Origin: Eubacteriaceae bacterium ES3
GTDB lineage: Bacteria > Bacillota > Clostridia > Eubacteriales > Eubacteriaceae
Direction of reading: 5' to 3'
Assembly (NCBI GenBank): GCA_030586155.1
Contig: CP130741.1
Coordinates: 1,916,680-1,980,679, forward strand
DNA length: 64,000 bases
The notes beneath the pieces are model-generated. The model saw only the letters and a list, made by a program, of their open reading frames with translations, made no database searches and had not been told where the DNA came from. Position numbers and translations under genes: made by a program. The first letter of the stretch is position 1. Every line of letters begins with the position of its first letter. Positions 25,594 to 34,623 of the stretch are shown piece by piece.

Positions 25594-26658
25594 TTGAACT
25601 TTAAAATCGGAAATCTGGAATTTCCAAAACCCATCGTTCAGGGTGGTATGGGCATCGGAGTTTCACTCTCAAGCCTTGCCGGAACGGTTTCCAAATTCGG
25701 AGGTCTGGGTGTACTTTCCGGTGTGGAAATGGGTTACGCTGAACCAGATTATAAAAAAAATCCAAAACTGGCCAATCGCCGGGCTTTGGAAAAACATTTC
25801 AGCAGAGCCAAGGAAATAGCTGAAAATCGGCCAATCGGCATCAATATTATGGTCGCCCTTTCGCAATATGAAGAAATTGTTAAAAACGCCGTCCAGACCG
25901 GTGTTGACATTATTTTTGCCGGAGCAGGTCTGCCGCTTACACTGCCGGATCTGACCAGAGACTCAATGACTAAAATCGCTCCGATAATTTCTTCGAAAAG
26001 AGTTGCCAAACTGATTCTTAAACACTGGTGGCGTCACTATGAAGCAATTCCCGATGCCATTGTCCTGGAAGGCCCATTAGCCGGTGGACATCTGGGCTTT
26101 AAAAGAGAAGAACTGCTGCCTGAAAGTCTTAAAAATTTGTCGCTGACCAAAATAATCCCTGGCGTTCTCGAGGAAATTAAGGCCTACGAAGATAAAATCG
26201 GCAGAGCAATTCCTTTAATTGCCGGCGGTGGCATTATCACAGCAGGCGATGTCAAAGCGGTCATTGATGCCGGTGCATCAGCTGTCCAGTTAGGTTCCCG
26301 TTTTGTCGCAACGAATGAATGTGACGCCAGCGCGGCCTTTAAACAGACCATGATAGACGCCAGCAAAGAGGATATTATCATTATCGACAGTCCAGCCGGA
26401 CTTCCTGGTCGGGCGATTAAAAATGATTTTCTCGAAGATGTCAAAAAAGGGCTTAAACATCCTAAAAACTGCCCCATGAACTGTCTTAAAACCTGTGATT
26501 ATAAAACCACTCCCTACTGTATAGGTATGGCTTTAATTGCCGGTCAGGAGGGTGACCTGGAAAACGGATATGTTTTTTCCGGCGCCAACGCTGATCAGAT
26601 TCATGAAATAATATCAGTCGAAGCCCTGATGGATGAACTGGTTTCTCAATTAAATTAA
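25594..26658 (+). CDS. FabK-like NAD(P)H flavin oxidoreductase (2-nitropropane dioxygenase family)
   Basis: 354 residues of the FMN TIM-barrel group that contains FabK and nitronate monooxygenase. Motifs are QGGMGIGVSLSSLAG, GLGVLSGVEMGY, GGHLGF and IAGGGIITAGDVKAVIDAGASAVQLGSRF. A cysteine-rich stretch near the C-terminus (CPMNCLKTCDYKTTPYC) is not part of the usual FabK and could bind metal or a cluster. It starts with TTG after AGGAGG. It lies just upstream of the fab operon, which has its own FabK, so this copy may reduce other enoyl or nitro compounds. Confidence 0.82.
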   Translation: MNFKIGNLEFPKPIVQGGMGIGVSLSSLAGTVSKFGGLGVLSGVEMGYAEPDYKKNPKLANRRALEKHFSRAKEIAENRPIGINIMVALSQYEEIVKNAVQTGVDIIFAGAGLPLTLPDLTRDSMTKIAPIISSKRVAKLILKHWWRHYEAIPDAIVLEGPLAGGHLGFKREELLPESLKNLSLTKIIPGVLEEIKAYEDKIGRAIPLIAGGGIITAGDVKAVIDAGASAVQLGSRFVATNECDASAAFKQTMIDASKEDIIIIDSPAGLPGRAIKNDFLEDVKKGLKHPKNCPMNCLKTCDYKTTPYCIGMALIAGQEGDLENGYVFSGANADQIHEIISVEALMDELVSQLN

Positions 26659-26706
26659 AAGAAAACTTAAAAATGTCCAAACTTTTCTGGCTTTCAGCCG
26701 ATTTCC

Positions 26707-26754
26707 TTGACAAATATTTTTTTAAGCATATAATTAGTTAGACTATCTAATTAT
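26707..26754 (+). promoter_or_regulatory. fab operon promoter with overlapping palindromic operator
   Basis: -35 TTGACA (26707-26712), 16-nt spacer, -10 TATAAT (26729-26734). A near-perfect 25-bp palindrome covers 26730-26754: ATAATTAG, then nine bases TTAGACTAT, then CTAATTAT, with only one mismatched pair besides the centre. It overlaps the -10 box and start point, just before the MarR/FabT-like gene, and is the obvious candidate site for repression by that protein. Confidence 0.75.
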
Positions 26755-26770
26755 TTATGGAGGTGAAAGC

Positions 26771-27238
26771 TTGGACCTTTTTAGTTCCCAGCTCAATGAA
26801 ATTCTGGTTGATACGTTTAATCATATTCTCCAGTATGAAGAAGATCTGATTAAACACTCTGAAAACATCGATTTATCAATCGGTGAAATGCATTTACTTG
26901 AGACTGTGGGAAAAAACAACAATAACGGAAAAACCATCAGTGATCTTGCTCAAGCACAAAATGTTACACTCCCCTCAATGACTATTGCAATTAATAAACT
27001 AGTCCGAAAGGATTATGTAATTAAAGAAAAAAGTCCCAATGACGGACGGGTTGTCCTGGTTCGCCTGACAAAAAAAGGTCTTCGAATTGAGCGCATCCAT
27101 CAATATTTTCACCGTCGGATGGTCGATGAGGTTGCAAAAGAGATGAGTGATCATGAAAAAGAAGTACTGATCCACGGCATGGAAAAACTGAATACCTTTT
27201 TTAAAGGGAAACTCTCAAACATCCATGACCATGAATAG
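26771..27238 (+). CDS. fabT: MarR-family regulator of fatty-acid synthesis (FabT-like)
   Basis: 155 residues of the winged helix-turn-helix MarR family: GKTISDLAQAQNVTLPSMTIAINKLVRKDYV is the DNA-recognition region and SPNDGRVVLVRLTKKG the wing. As the first gene of the fatty-acid operon it matches FabT, which in streptococci represses fab genes with acyl-ACP as co-repressor. It starts with TTG 5 nt after GGAGGTGAAAGC. The palindrome over the promoter suggests autoregulation. The symbol rests on position and family. Confidence 0.82.
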   Translation: MDLFSSQLNEILVDTFNHILQYEEDLIKHSENIDLSIGEMHLLETVGKNNNNGKTISDLAQAQNVTLPSMTIAINKLVRKDYVIKEKSPNDGRVVLVRLTKKGLRIERIHQYFHRRMVDEVAKEMSDHEKEVLIHGMEKLNTFFKGKLSNIHDHE

Positions 27239-27261
27239 TTTTTTCGAAACCCGGAGGAATT

Positions 27262-28233
27262 ATGTCCTTTTCAATTATCGGTACGGGTTCTGCCCTGCCC
27301 AAAACTGTACAAACCAATAATGATCTTGCCGAGTTTCTCGATACCTCCCATGAGTGGATTTTTTCGCGAACCGGTATTGAATCAAGACACGTCTGTGTCG
27401 AAGAAACTATTCTTGATTTGGCCCTGGCGGCCAGCAAACAGGCTCTTGAGAATGCAAAGTTAGAAATTGCTGATCTGGACCTGATTATCTGCCCGACTTT
27501 AGGCGGTGATAACATTACACCATCTTTGGCCTGTCAGATTCAGGAAGCACTAAAAGCCACCTGTCCCTGTTTTGATGTCAATGCTGCCTGCTCCGGATTC
27601 GTTTATGGTCTGGATATAGCAGATGCCTACTACAGCCGTAACCCCAACCTTAATGTTTTAGTGGTTGCTGTGGACGCCATGTCAAAACTGGTTGACTGGC
27701 AGGATCGTTCCACCGCCGTTTTATTTGGCGATGGTGCCGGAGCTGCTGTTCTTTCAGCAGGAAATGATCTCTTATCAATTCGCCTGACTTCAACAGGTAA
27801 TACCCATGCTTTAACCATTCCCTGGAGGAAAGGAAATCATCCCTTTAATCAGGCGGGTTTGCCCCTTCCCTATCTTGAAATGGATGGTGCCGAAGTTTAT
27901 CGATTTGCTGTCTCGGCGATCTGTAATGACTTAAAAGCCGTTACCGAAATGGCCGGAATCAGTATTTCCGATCTTGATTTAATTGTCCCCCACCAGGCCA
28001 ATGCCCGGATTATTGAGGGGGCTGCCAAAAGACTGAAGTTACCCCTTGAGAAATTTGCCATGCAGGTTTCAACAGTCGGCAACACTTCAGCTGCCAGCGT
28101 CCCGCTGGTACTCGATTCACTAAACCGCTCCGGTCTTTTAAAAGCCGGCAGTTTAATAGGCTTAACCGCTTTCGGCGGTGGACTGACAACAGGAGCCTGT
28201 ATTTTAAAATGGTCTAATGACCAACTCAATTGA
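27262..28233 (+). CDS. fabH: Beta-ketoacyl-ACP synthase III
   Basis: 323 residues. FabH condenses acetyl-CoA (or branched acyl-CoA) with malonyl-ACP to start type II fatty-acid synthesis. The catalytic Cys is C110 in FDVNAACSGF, the His is in VPHQANARI and the Asn in VGNTSAASVP. Length is normal. It follows fabT by 23 nt and has its own GGAGG ribosome-binding site. Confidence 0.95.
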   Translation: MSFSIIGTGSALPKTVQTNNDLAEFLDTSHEWIFSRTGIESRHVCVEETILDLALAASKQALENAKLEIADLDLIICPTLGGDNITPSLACQIQEALKATCPCFDVNAACSGFVYGLDIADAYYSRNPNLNVLVVAVDAMSKLVDWQDRSTAVLFGDGAGAAVLSAGNDLLSIRLTSTGNTHALTIPWRKGNHPFNQAGLPLPYLEMDGAEVYRFAVSAICNDLKAVTEMAGISISDLDLIVPHQANARIIEGAAKRLKLPLEKFAMQVSTVGNTSAASVPLVLDSLNRSGLLKAGSLIGLTAFGGGLTTGACILKWSNDQLN

Positions 28234-28260
28234 AATTATTAAAACTTGGAGGAAAACAAA

Positions 28261-28482
28261 ATGGTATTTGAAAAAGTTGTAGAGATTTTAAGAAATTATA
28301 AGGATGAACCTGAACTGGCAATTGAAATGACTTCGACCTTCGAAGAACTGGAGCTGGATTCTTTAGATACAGTTGAACTGGTTATGGAAATTGAAGAAGC
28401 TTTCGATACAAGTATCGAAATGGATGGTTCTCTGGAAACTATTGGCCAAGTGGTTGCTTTAATCGAATCAGCCATTGCTTAG
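28261..28482 (+). CDS. acpP: Acyl carrier protein
   Basis: 73 residues, acidic, with the phosphopantetheine site DSL at residues 33-35 (Ser34) in LELDSLDTVELVMEIEE. It carries acyl chains through the cycle encoded around it. The ATG at 28261 follows GGAGG; an in-frame TTG 15 nt upstream is part of that ribosome-binding site and is rejected. Confidence 0.96.
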   Translation: MVFEKVVEILRNYKDEPELAIEMTSTFEELELDSLDTVELVMEIEEAFDTSIEMDGSLETIGQVVALIESAIA

Positions 28483-28490
28483 GTGAACTG

Positions 28491-29438
28491 ATGATTCTCA
28501 CACCTTTATGCGAGCTTTTAGACATTGAAGTCCCCATTCTTCAGGGAGGAATGGCCTGGATTTCAGATGCCGAACTGGCAGCAGCGGTTTCAAATGCTGG
28601 CGGACTTGGCATCATCTCATCGATGAATGCAGATGAAAACTGGCTGCGGGCTGAAATTCATAAAGTCAAAGAATTAACCACAAAGCCTTTCGGCGTCAAT
28701 GTCATGCTGATGAATCCCCATGTTGAAAAGATTGCCCAAGTTCTGATTGATGAAAAAGTTCCGGTTGTCACAACTGGGGCCGGCAATCCTGCTAAATTTA
28801 TGAAAAGCTGGATTCAGGCAGGTATTAAAGTAATTCCTGTTGTCCCTTCAAGCGGACTGGCTAAATTTTCTGAACGAGCCGGAGCAACTGCCGTTATCGC
28901 AGAAGGTGGTGAGTCAGGGGGTCATGTCGGAGAACTTTCCACCATGCCCCTGGTCCCCCAGGTTTGCAATGCGGTTTCAATTCCGGTCATTGCCGCAGGC
29001 GGTATTGGCGACGGACGAGGAATCGCCGCGGCCTTGATGCTCGGCGCCGTTGGTGTCCAACTGGGTACCCGCTTTTTAGTCGCCGAAGAAACCAATATTC
29101 ACGAAAATTATAAAGACAAAATCATTAAGGCAAAAGATATCGACACGATTCTTTCAGGCAGAAGTCTGGGACATCCAGTTCGATCATTAAAAACACCTTT
29201 TTCCAAAGATTTTGTGAAAATAGAAAACGATCCGAATACTCCGGCAGAAGTCATTGAAGAATATGGCCGGGGAGCTTTAAGAATGGCTGCTCAGGAAGGT
29301 GATCACGCCAAGGGCTGTTTTATGGCTGGCCAGATTTCTGGAATGCTAAGCAAGAAAGAACCTGTCGCCGACATTATTAAAAGCCTGATTGCAGAAACCG
29401 AAGAAAGCCTTAAAGGAGGCTTGCAATGGGTAAAATAG
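28491..29438 (+). CDS. fabK: Enoyl-ACP reductase II (FMN-dependent)
   Basis: 315 residues, FabK type: QGGMAWISDAELAAAVSNAGGLGIIS, GESGGHVGELSTMPLVPQV, AAGGIGDGRGIAAALMLGAVGVQLGTRFL. It reduces the enoyl-ACP double bond with NAD(P)H and FMN, replacing FabI. It starts 8 nt after acpP and overlaps fabD by 13 nt. Confidence 0.94.
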   Translation: MILTPLCELLDIEVPILQGGMAWISDAELAAAVSNAGGLGIISSMNADENWLRAEIHKVKELTTKPFGVNVMLMNPHVEKIAQVLIDEKVPVVTTGAGNPAKFMKSWIQAGIKVIPVVPSSGLAKFSERAGATAVIAEGGESGGHVGELSTMPLVPQVCNAVSIPVIAAGGIGDGRGIAAALMLGAVGVQLGTRFLVAEETNIHENYKDKIIKAKDIDTILSGRSLGHPVRSLKTPFSKDFVKIENDPNTPAEVIEEYGRGALRMAAQEGDHAKGCFMAGQISGMLSKKEPVADIIKSLIAETEESLKGGLQWVK

Positions 29439-30331
29439 CTTTTCTTTTTCCCGGACAGGGCGCACAGTATGTCGGTATGGGAAAAGAGTCAGCTTCCCGC
29501 TTTAAGTCCGCTCAGGCGATTTTTGAAAAAGCAGACAGCTTAAAAGAAGGCCTGTCAGAACTGTGTTTTGAAGGGCCTCTTGAAGTACTGAATCAGACCA
29601 TTAATACCCAACCCTGTATTTTTACGGTGGAAATTGCCACTTTATATGCTTTAAAAGAAATCGGCTTAACCCCAATGGGATTCGCCGGTTTCTCATTAGG
29701 TGAAATAAGCGGACTGGTAGCCGCCGGCCACCTGGATTTATCTGAAGGCTTTAAATTAATTGAAGAACGCAGCAGGGCCATGTCTTTGGCTACAAAAGAT
29801 TTTGATGCCATGATGATCGCTGTTTTAAAACTCTCTAACGAGACCGTCCTGTCTATCTGTGACGGCTTTGAAATGGCTTATCCGGTCAACTATAACTGCC
29901 CGGGACAGCTGGTTGTCTCGCTTTTAAAAAATGATGAAAAAGAATTTTTAAAAAGGGTTAAAGAAGCTGGCGGTCGCGGAATGCCCTTAAAAGTTTCCGG
30001 TGGTTTTCATTCGCCTTTTATGGCTTCTGCAAAGGCTCCATTTGAAGACTCTCTTAAAACGATTGATTTCAAAAAAGCCGAATTCTCTCTTTATGGCAAT
30101 GCAAATGCCCTTCCCTATCCGGATGATCCGCAATTAATCAGAGAAACAGTGCTCAATCAAATCAGTCATCCTGTCATGTGGGAAAAGACCATCAGACAGA
30201 TGATCGCTGATGGTTATGATCATTTTATCGAAGTTGGTCCGGGAAAAACACTTTCCGGCTTTATGAAGAAAATCGATCCGGAAATCAAATGTGATCATGC
30301 TGATGACCTGTTAAAAAACGCAGACGTTTAA
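29426..30331 (+). CDS. fabD: Malonyl-CoA:ACP transacylase
   Basis: 301 residues. The catalytic serine is S90 in GFSLGE; other family blocks are LFPGQGAQYVGMGKE and VSGGFHSPFM (catalytic His). It transfers malonyl from CoA to ACP. It overlaps fabK by 13 nt; the ATG follows AAAGGAGG. Confidence 0.94.
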   Translation: MGKIAFLFPGQGAQYVGMGKESASRFKSAQAIFEKADSLKEGLSELCFEGPLEVLNQTINTQPCIFTVEIATLYALKEIGLTPMGFAGFSLGEISGLVAAGHLDLSEGFKLIEERSRAMSLATKDFDAMMIAVLKLSNETVLSICDGFEMAYPVNYNCPGQLVVSLLKNDEKEFLKRVKEAGGRGMPLKVSGGFHSPFMASAKAPFEDSLKTIDFKKAEFSLYGNANALPYPDDPQLIRETVLNQISHPVMWEKTIRQMIADGYDHFIEVGPGKTLSGFMKKIDPEIKCDHADDLLKNADV

Positions 30332-30347
30332 AATGAAAGGAATCCCC

Positions 30348-31088
30348 ATGCTTAAAAATAAAACTGCCCTGATTACCGGTGCCGCTCGTGGCATCGGAAA
30401 AGGCATTGCCCTTAAAATGGCCGAGAATGGCGCTAATATAGCTTTGGTTTATCGCGGGAGCGAGGACAAAGCCAAGGAAACCTGTGATGAGTTAACGGCT
30501 TTAGGCGTTGAAGCTAAAATCTATCAGTGTGACGTTGCTGACTTTGACGCGACAAAAAAACTGGTTGCCCAGGTCGTCAGTGATTTCGGAACTTTTGAAA
30601 TCCTGGTTAACAATGCTGGTATCACCAGAGACAAGCTATTACTCATCATGAAAGAAGATGATTTTGATGCGGTCATCAACACCAATCTAAAAGGTGCTTT
30701 TAACATGACCAAGCACGCTGGTGCCCATCTGCTTAAAAAGCGAAAAGGTTCAATCATCAATATATCTTCCATTTCCGGAATGATGGGAAATATTGGTCAA
30801 TGTAATTATGCTGCGGCTAAAGCCGGTCTGATTGGACTGACCAAATCCTCCGCGAAAGAAATGGCCATGCGGGGTGTGACCTGCAACGCAATCGCCCCTG
30901 GTTTTATCAAGACCGATATGACCGACGCTTTAAAACCGGAAATGCTAGAAGAAATTTTAAAAAATATCCCCTTAAGCCGCTTCGGCTCAATTGAGGACAT
31001 TGCCAATATGTGTGTTTACCTTGGCAGTGATCTGGCGGGATACATTACTGGAGAAGTCATTAAAATTGATGGCGGTCTCTATATATAG
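30348..31088 (+). CDS. fabG: 3-oxoacyl-ACP reductase
   Basis: 246 residues, classical short-chain dehydrogenase: TGAARGIGKGIA (NADPH site), NNAGITRD, and the Ser (NISSISG), Tyr and Lys of CNYAAAKAG near residue 154. It reduces beta-ketoacyl-ACP. The ATG at 30348 follows AAAGGAATCCCC; an ATG 15 nt upstream is open but would lack a good ribosome-binding site. Confidence 0.94.
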   Translation: MLKNKTALITGAARGIGKGIALKMAENGANIALVYRGSEDKAKETCDELTALGVEAKIYQCDVADFDATKKLVAQVVSDFGTFEILVNNAGITRDKLLLIMKEDDFDAVINTNLKGAFNMTKHAGAHLLKKRKGSIINISSISGMMGNIGQCNYAAAKAGLIGLTKSSAKEMAMRGVTCNAIAPGFIKTDMTDALKPEMLEEILKNIPLSRFGSIEDIANMCVYLGSDLAGYITGEVIKIDGGLYI

Positions 31089-31096
31089 GAGTACAT

Positions 31097-32347
31097 ATGA
31101 AACGAAGAGTTGTAATTACCGGCCTTGGAGCCGTAACACCCATAGGAAGCAATATTGAAACTTTTTGGAATAACCTGCAGGCAGGAACTTGCGGAATCGA
31201 AGTGATCGATAACTTTGACACCTCTGATCTAAAAGTAACCGTCGCAGCCCAGGTTGAAGGGTACGATCCCCTTGATTACATTAAGAAAAATGAAATCAGA
31301 AAGAATGATTTATTCACCCAGTACGGTATTGCCGCGGCTGCCCAGGCAGTTGCCGACAGCGACATCGCTGGAAAAATCGACCCGACCAGATTTGGTGTCT
31401 ATATGGGTTCCGGGATTGGCGGTATTCACACTTTTGTTTCGGAATGTGAAAAAATAAATACAAAAGGCCCCGGCCGTGTATCCCCTCATTTTATACCGAT
31501 GCTGATTTCCAATATCGCAGCTGGTTCGATTGCTATCAGACATAATGCCCAGGGGCCCTGTCTGCCTGTCGTTACTGCCTGTGCGACTTCAACCCACGCC
31601 ATTGGCGAAGCCTATCGAGCCATTCATCATGGTTATGCCGATGCAATTATAGCTGGCGGAACAGAAGGTTCAATCAACCGTCTGTCGATTGCCGGATTTA
31701 CTAATTGTATGGCCTTAACCACCGCCAGTGATCCGCTCCAGGCCTCAATTCCTTTTGATAAAAGACGAAGCGGTTTTGTTATGGGTGAAGGTGCCGGCGC
31801 CATGATTCTTGAAGATCTGGAGTCAGCCTTAAACAGAGGGGCTAAAATATACGGCGAAATCGTCGGTTATTCCAATACCTGTGACGCTTACCATATTACG
31901 GCTCCTCATCCGGAAGCGATTGGTGCGACCAGAGCTATCAAGGAAACGGTCGATCAGGCTGTTGCTTCAGGGATTGATCTGGATTCTTCCAATGTTTACG
32001 TCAATGCCCACGGAACCTCTACCCCGCTTAATGACAAGTCTGAAACACTGGCGATTAAAAATGCTTTTGGTGAACATATCAGCCAGGTCCTGGTTTCTTC
32101 GACCAAATCTATGACCGGACATATGCTGGGTGCTGCCGGAGCAGTCGAAGCCATCGCCTCAGTCCTGGCTGTTAGAGATGGTGTCGTTCCGCCAACAATT
32201 GGTTATCAAGAATCTGATCCCGAATGCGACCTTGATTATGTGCCCAATGAAAAACGGGCTCAACAGCTGGATTTCGCGCTTTCCACCTCTTTAGGATTTG
32301 GTGGCCACAACGGTTGTCTGGCCTTTAAAGCCTATAAAGGAGAGTAA
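31097..32347 (+). CDS. fabF: Beta-ketoacyl-ACP synthase II
   Basis: 416 residues. The catalytic Cys (near 162) lies in VVTACATSTHAIGEAY; the two catalytic histidines are in NAHGTSTPLND and GHMLGAAGAVEA. FabF elongates acyl-ACP with malonyl-ACP. It starts 8 nt after fabG and ends 2 nt before accB. Confidence 0.95.
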   Translation: MKRRVVITGLGAVTPIGSNIETFWNNLQAGTCGIEVIDNFDTSDLKVTVAAQVEGYDPLDYIKKNEIRKNDLFTQYGIAAAAQAVADSDIAGKIDPTRFGVYMGSGIGGIHTFVSECEKINTKGPGRVSPHFIPMLISNIAAGSIAIRHNAQGPCLPVVTACATSTHAIGEAYRAIHHGYADAIIAGGTEGSINRLSIAGFTNCMALTTASDPLQASIPFDKRRSGFVMGEGAGAMILEDLESALNRGAKIYGEIVGYSNTCDAYHITAPHPEAIGATRAIKETVDQAVASGIDLDSSNVYVNAHGTSTPLNDKSETLAIKNAFGEHISQVLVSSTKSMTGHMLGAAGAVEAIASVLAVRDGVVPPTIGYQESDPECDLDYVPNEKRAQQLDFALSTSLGFGGHNGCLAFKAYKGE

Positions 32348-32349
32348 TT

Positions 32350-32826
32350 ATGGAATTAACAATTGAAACCATTGATGCCTTGTCACAAATCATGAAAAGA
32401 GACCAGCTCAGCAGCTTATCTCTTGACCAGGGTCATCTTAAGATAGAATTAAAACGCGAAGCTTTAACAGCCGAAGCCGCAACTTCAACAAGCAAAGCAG
32501 TCATGACTGAATCTGTCGTAACCGCCAGCCCCAAGCCGGTGGAAGCAGCTTCGGAAAAAGTCCAGACTGTACAGTCTGATGCCAATGTAATTGATATCAC
32601 CTCGCCAATGGTTGGTGTTTTTTATGAAAGCAGCCAACCGGGCAAACCGGCTTATGTTTCTGTCGGTCAAAGTTTTAAGGAAGGCGATACCCTGTGTATT
32701 GTTGAAGCTATGAAATTGATGAACGAAATTACTGCCGAATTTAGTGGGAAAATCGTGGAAATCTGTGTTGCCAACGAAGAAGTCGTTGAATTCGGACAAG
32801 TCTTATTCCGCGTCGAAAGGGTTTAA
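32350..32826 (+). CDS. accB: Acetyl-CoA carboxylase biotin carboxyl carrier protein
   Basis: 158 residues. The biotin site is Lys122 in VEAMKLMNE in a C-terminal lipoyl-like domain, preceded by a flexible Ala/Glu/Ser-rich linker (about 45-80). It carries CO2 between AccC and AccAD. It is 2 nt from both fabF and fabZ. Confidence 0.95.
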   Translation: MELTIETIDALSQIMKRDQLSSLSLDQGHLKIELKREALTAEAATSTSKAVMTESVVTASPKPVEAASEKVQTVQSDANVIDITSPMVGVFYESSQPGKPAYVSVGQSFKEGDTLCIVEAMKLMNEITAEFSGKIVEICVANEEVVEFGQVLFRVERV

Positions 32827-32828
32827 AA

Positions 32829-33242
32829 ATGGATCGAGAAGCACTTAAAAACTTGCTGCCCCACCGCGAACCCATGCTCTTAGTTGACGAAGCCGAAAAA
32901 ATCGATGACGAGAATGCGACCGGAAAGTACCATGTTAAAGGCGATGAATATTTCCTTCAGGGTCATTTTCCGGGCAATCCGGTTGTTCCGGGCGTGATTC
33001 TTTGTGAAATGATGGCTCAAACCTGTTGTGTCTTATTTTCTGATACTGAAAATAAAAAAACACCTTATTTTACCGGTTTGAATAAAGTAAAGTTTCGCGA
33101 AAAGGTTCTGCCGGGAAATACCTTAGAGATTACCTGTACCATAACGGCTTCCAAACCACCTTTTTATTTTGCCAAAGGAATTGGCCGAGTTAATGGAAAA
33201 ATTGCGGTTTCTGGAGAATTCTCTTTCGCTTTAGTAGAATAG
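32829..33242 (+). CDS. fabZ: 3-hydroxyacyl-ACP dehydratase
   Basis: 137 residues, hot-dog fold, with LPHREPMLLVD at the N-terminus and the catalytic motif GHFPGNPVVPGVILCEMMAQ (active His, then the following Glu). It dehydrates beta-hydroxyacyl-ACP. It is 2 nt from accB and 10 nt before accC. Confidence 0.95.
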   Translation: MDREALKNLLPHREPMLLVDEAEKIDDENATGKYHVKGDEYFLQGHFPGNPVVPGVILCEMMAQTCCVLFSDTENKKTPYFTGLNKVKFREKVLPGNTLEITCTITASKPPFYFAKGIGRVNGKIAVSGEFSFALVE

Positions 33243-33252
33243 GAGGGATTAT

Positions 33253-34623
33253 TTGTTTTCCAAAGTTCTTATTGCCAATCGGGGAGAAATTGCCCTGCGA
33301 ATTATACGCGCCTGCAAGGAGATGGGAATCGCCACCGTTGCGGTTTTTTCCACAGCCGACGCCACCAGTCTCCATGTTAGTCTGGCCGATGAAAGTATTT
33401 GTATTGGCCCAGCCAATGTGGCAGACAGCTATCTGAATATTTCCGCCATTCTTTCCGCTGCAGTTTTATCGGGAGCCGAAGCCATTCACCCCGGCTATGG
33501 ACTTTTATCGGAAAATCCCAAGTTTGCCCGCCTCTGCCGCGAGTGCGGGATTGCCTTTATAGGTCCTTCTGCTGAACTTATCGAAAAAATGGGGGATAAA
33601 GACCAGGCTCGGGCAACCATGAAAAAAGCCGGTGTTCCAGTTGTTCCCGGAACCGATATCGTTGACGATCCCCTTCATGCTCAGAAAATGGCCGACAAAA
33701 TCGGTTATCCCCTCCTGGTTAAGGCCCGTTCAGGCGGTGGTGGAAAAGGCATCAGGCTGGTTGAATCCAGTGATGAATTCATTCATGCTTTTAATATGGC
33801 CAGACAGGAAGCTAAAGCTTCCTTTAACGATGACGGGGTTTATCTGGAAAAATTTCTGACCGATGTCAAACATATTGAAATCCAGCTCTTATGCGATAAG
33901 CATCAGAATGTTGTTGCCCTGGGCGAACGGGAGTGTTCGGTCCAGCGAAAAAATCAGAAGCTTCTGGAAGAAAGTCCTTCCCCCAGTTTATCAGAGGAAA
34001 CCCGTCAGACAATGATGGCGGTTTCGACCAAGGCGGCTCACTTTATCGGTTATGAAAATGCCGGTACCATTGAGTTTTTGCTCGATCAGAAGGGTGACTT
34101 CTATTTTATGGAAATGAATACCCGCCTACAGGTTGAACACCCAATTACCGAAATGGTAACGGGTATTGATATTGTAAAATGGCAGATCCGAATTGCTGCC
34201 GGCCTGCCGCTGACTTTTACCCAAAGTGATATTAAAATCCAGGGCTGTGCCATCGAGTGCCGGATCAACGCTGAAAACCCGGCCCTTGACTTTCGTCCCA
34301 ACTGTGGTACAATCAAATTTCTTCACATTCCTGGCGGTCCCTGGGTGCGATTTGATACAAACCTGTATCATGGCTATCAGATTCCCCCTTATTACGATTC
34401 TATGGTCGGAAAACTCATTGTTCATTCTAAAACCAGAGAACTGACCATCAGAAAAATGAAAGCAGCCCTATGTGAGCTGGTTATTGAGGGAATCGACCAT
34501 ACCAGTGAAGTGCAGCAGGAAATTCTAAGTCATCCGTCTTTCGTATCGGGCAAATATACAACACACTTTATGGAAAATGATTTTTTCCCCATGAAGAGTC
34601 GGGAGGAAAGCTTAAATGATTAA
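33253..34623 (+). CDS. accC: Biotin carboxylase subunit of acetyl-CoA carboxylase
   Basis: 456 residues. ATP-grasp biotin carboxylase with GGGGKGIRLVES, EKFLTDVKHIEIQ, MNTRLQVEHPITEMVTGID and HPGYGLLSENPKFA. It carboxylates biotin on AccB using ATP and bicarbonate. It starts with TTG after AGGAGG and overlaps accD by 8 nt. Confidence 0.95.
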   Translation: MFSKVLIANRGEIALRIIRACKEMGIATVAVFSTADATSLHVSLADESICIGPANVADSYLNISAILSAAVLSGAEAIHPGYGLLSENPKFARLCRECGIAFIGPSAELIEKMGDKDQARATMKKAGVPVVPGTDIVDDPLHAQKMADKIGYPLLVKARSGGGGKGIRLVESSDEFIHAFNMARQEAKASFNDDGVYLEKFLTDVKHIEIQLLCDKHQNVVALGERECSVQRKNQKLLEESPSPSLSEETRQTMMAVSTKAAHFIGYENAGTIEFLLDQKGDFYFMEMNTRLQVEHPITEMVTGIDIVKWQIRIAAGLPLTFTQSDIKIQGCAIECRINAENPALDFRPNCGTIKFLHIPGGPWVRFDTNLYHGYQIPPYYDSMVGKLIVHSKTRELTIRKMKAALCELVIEGIDHTSEVQQEILSHPSFVSGKYTTHFMENDFFPMKSREESLND

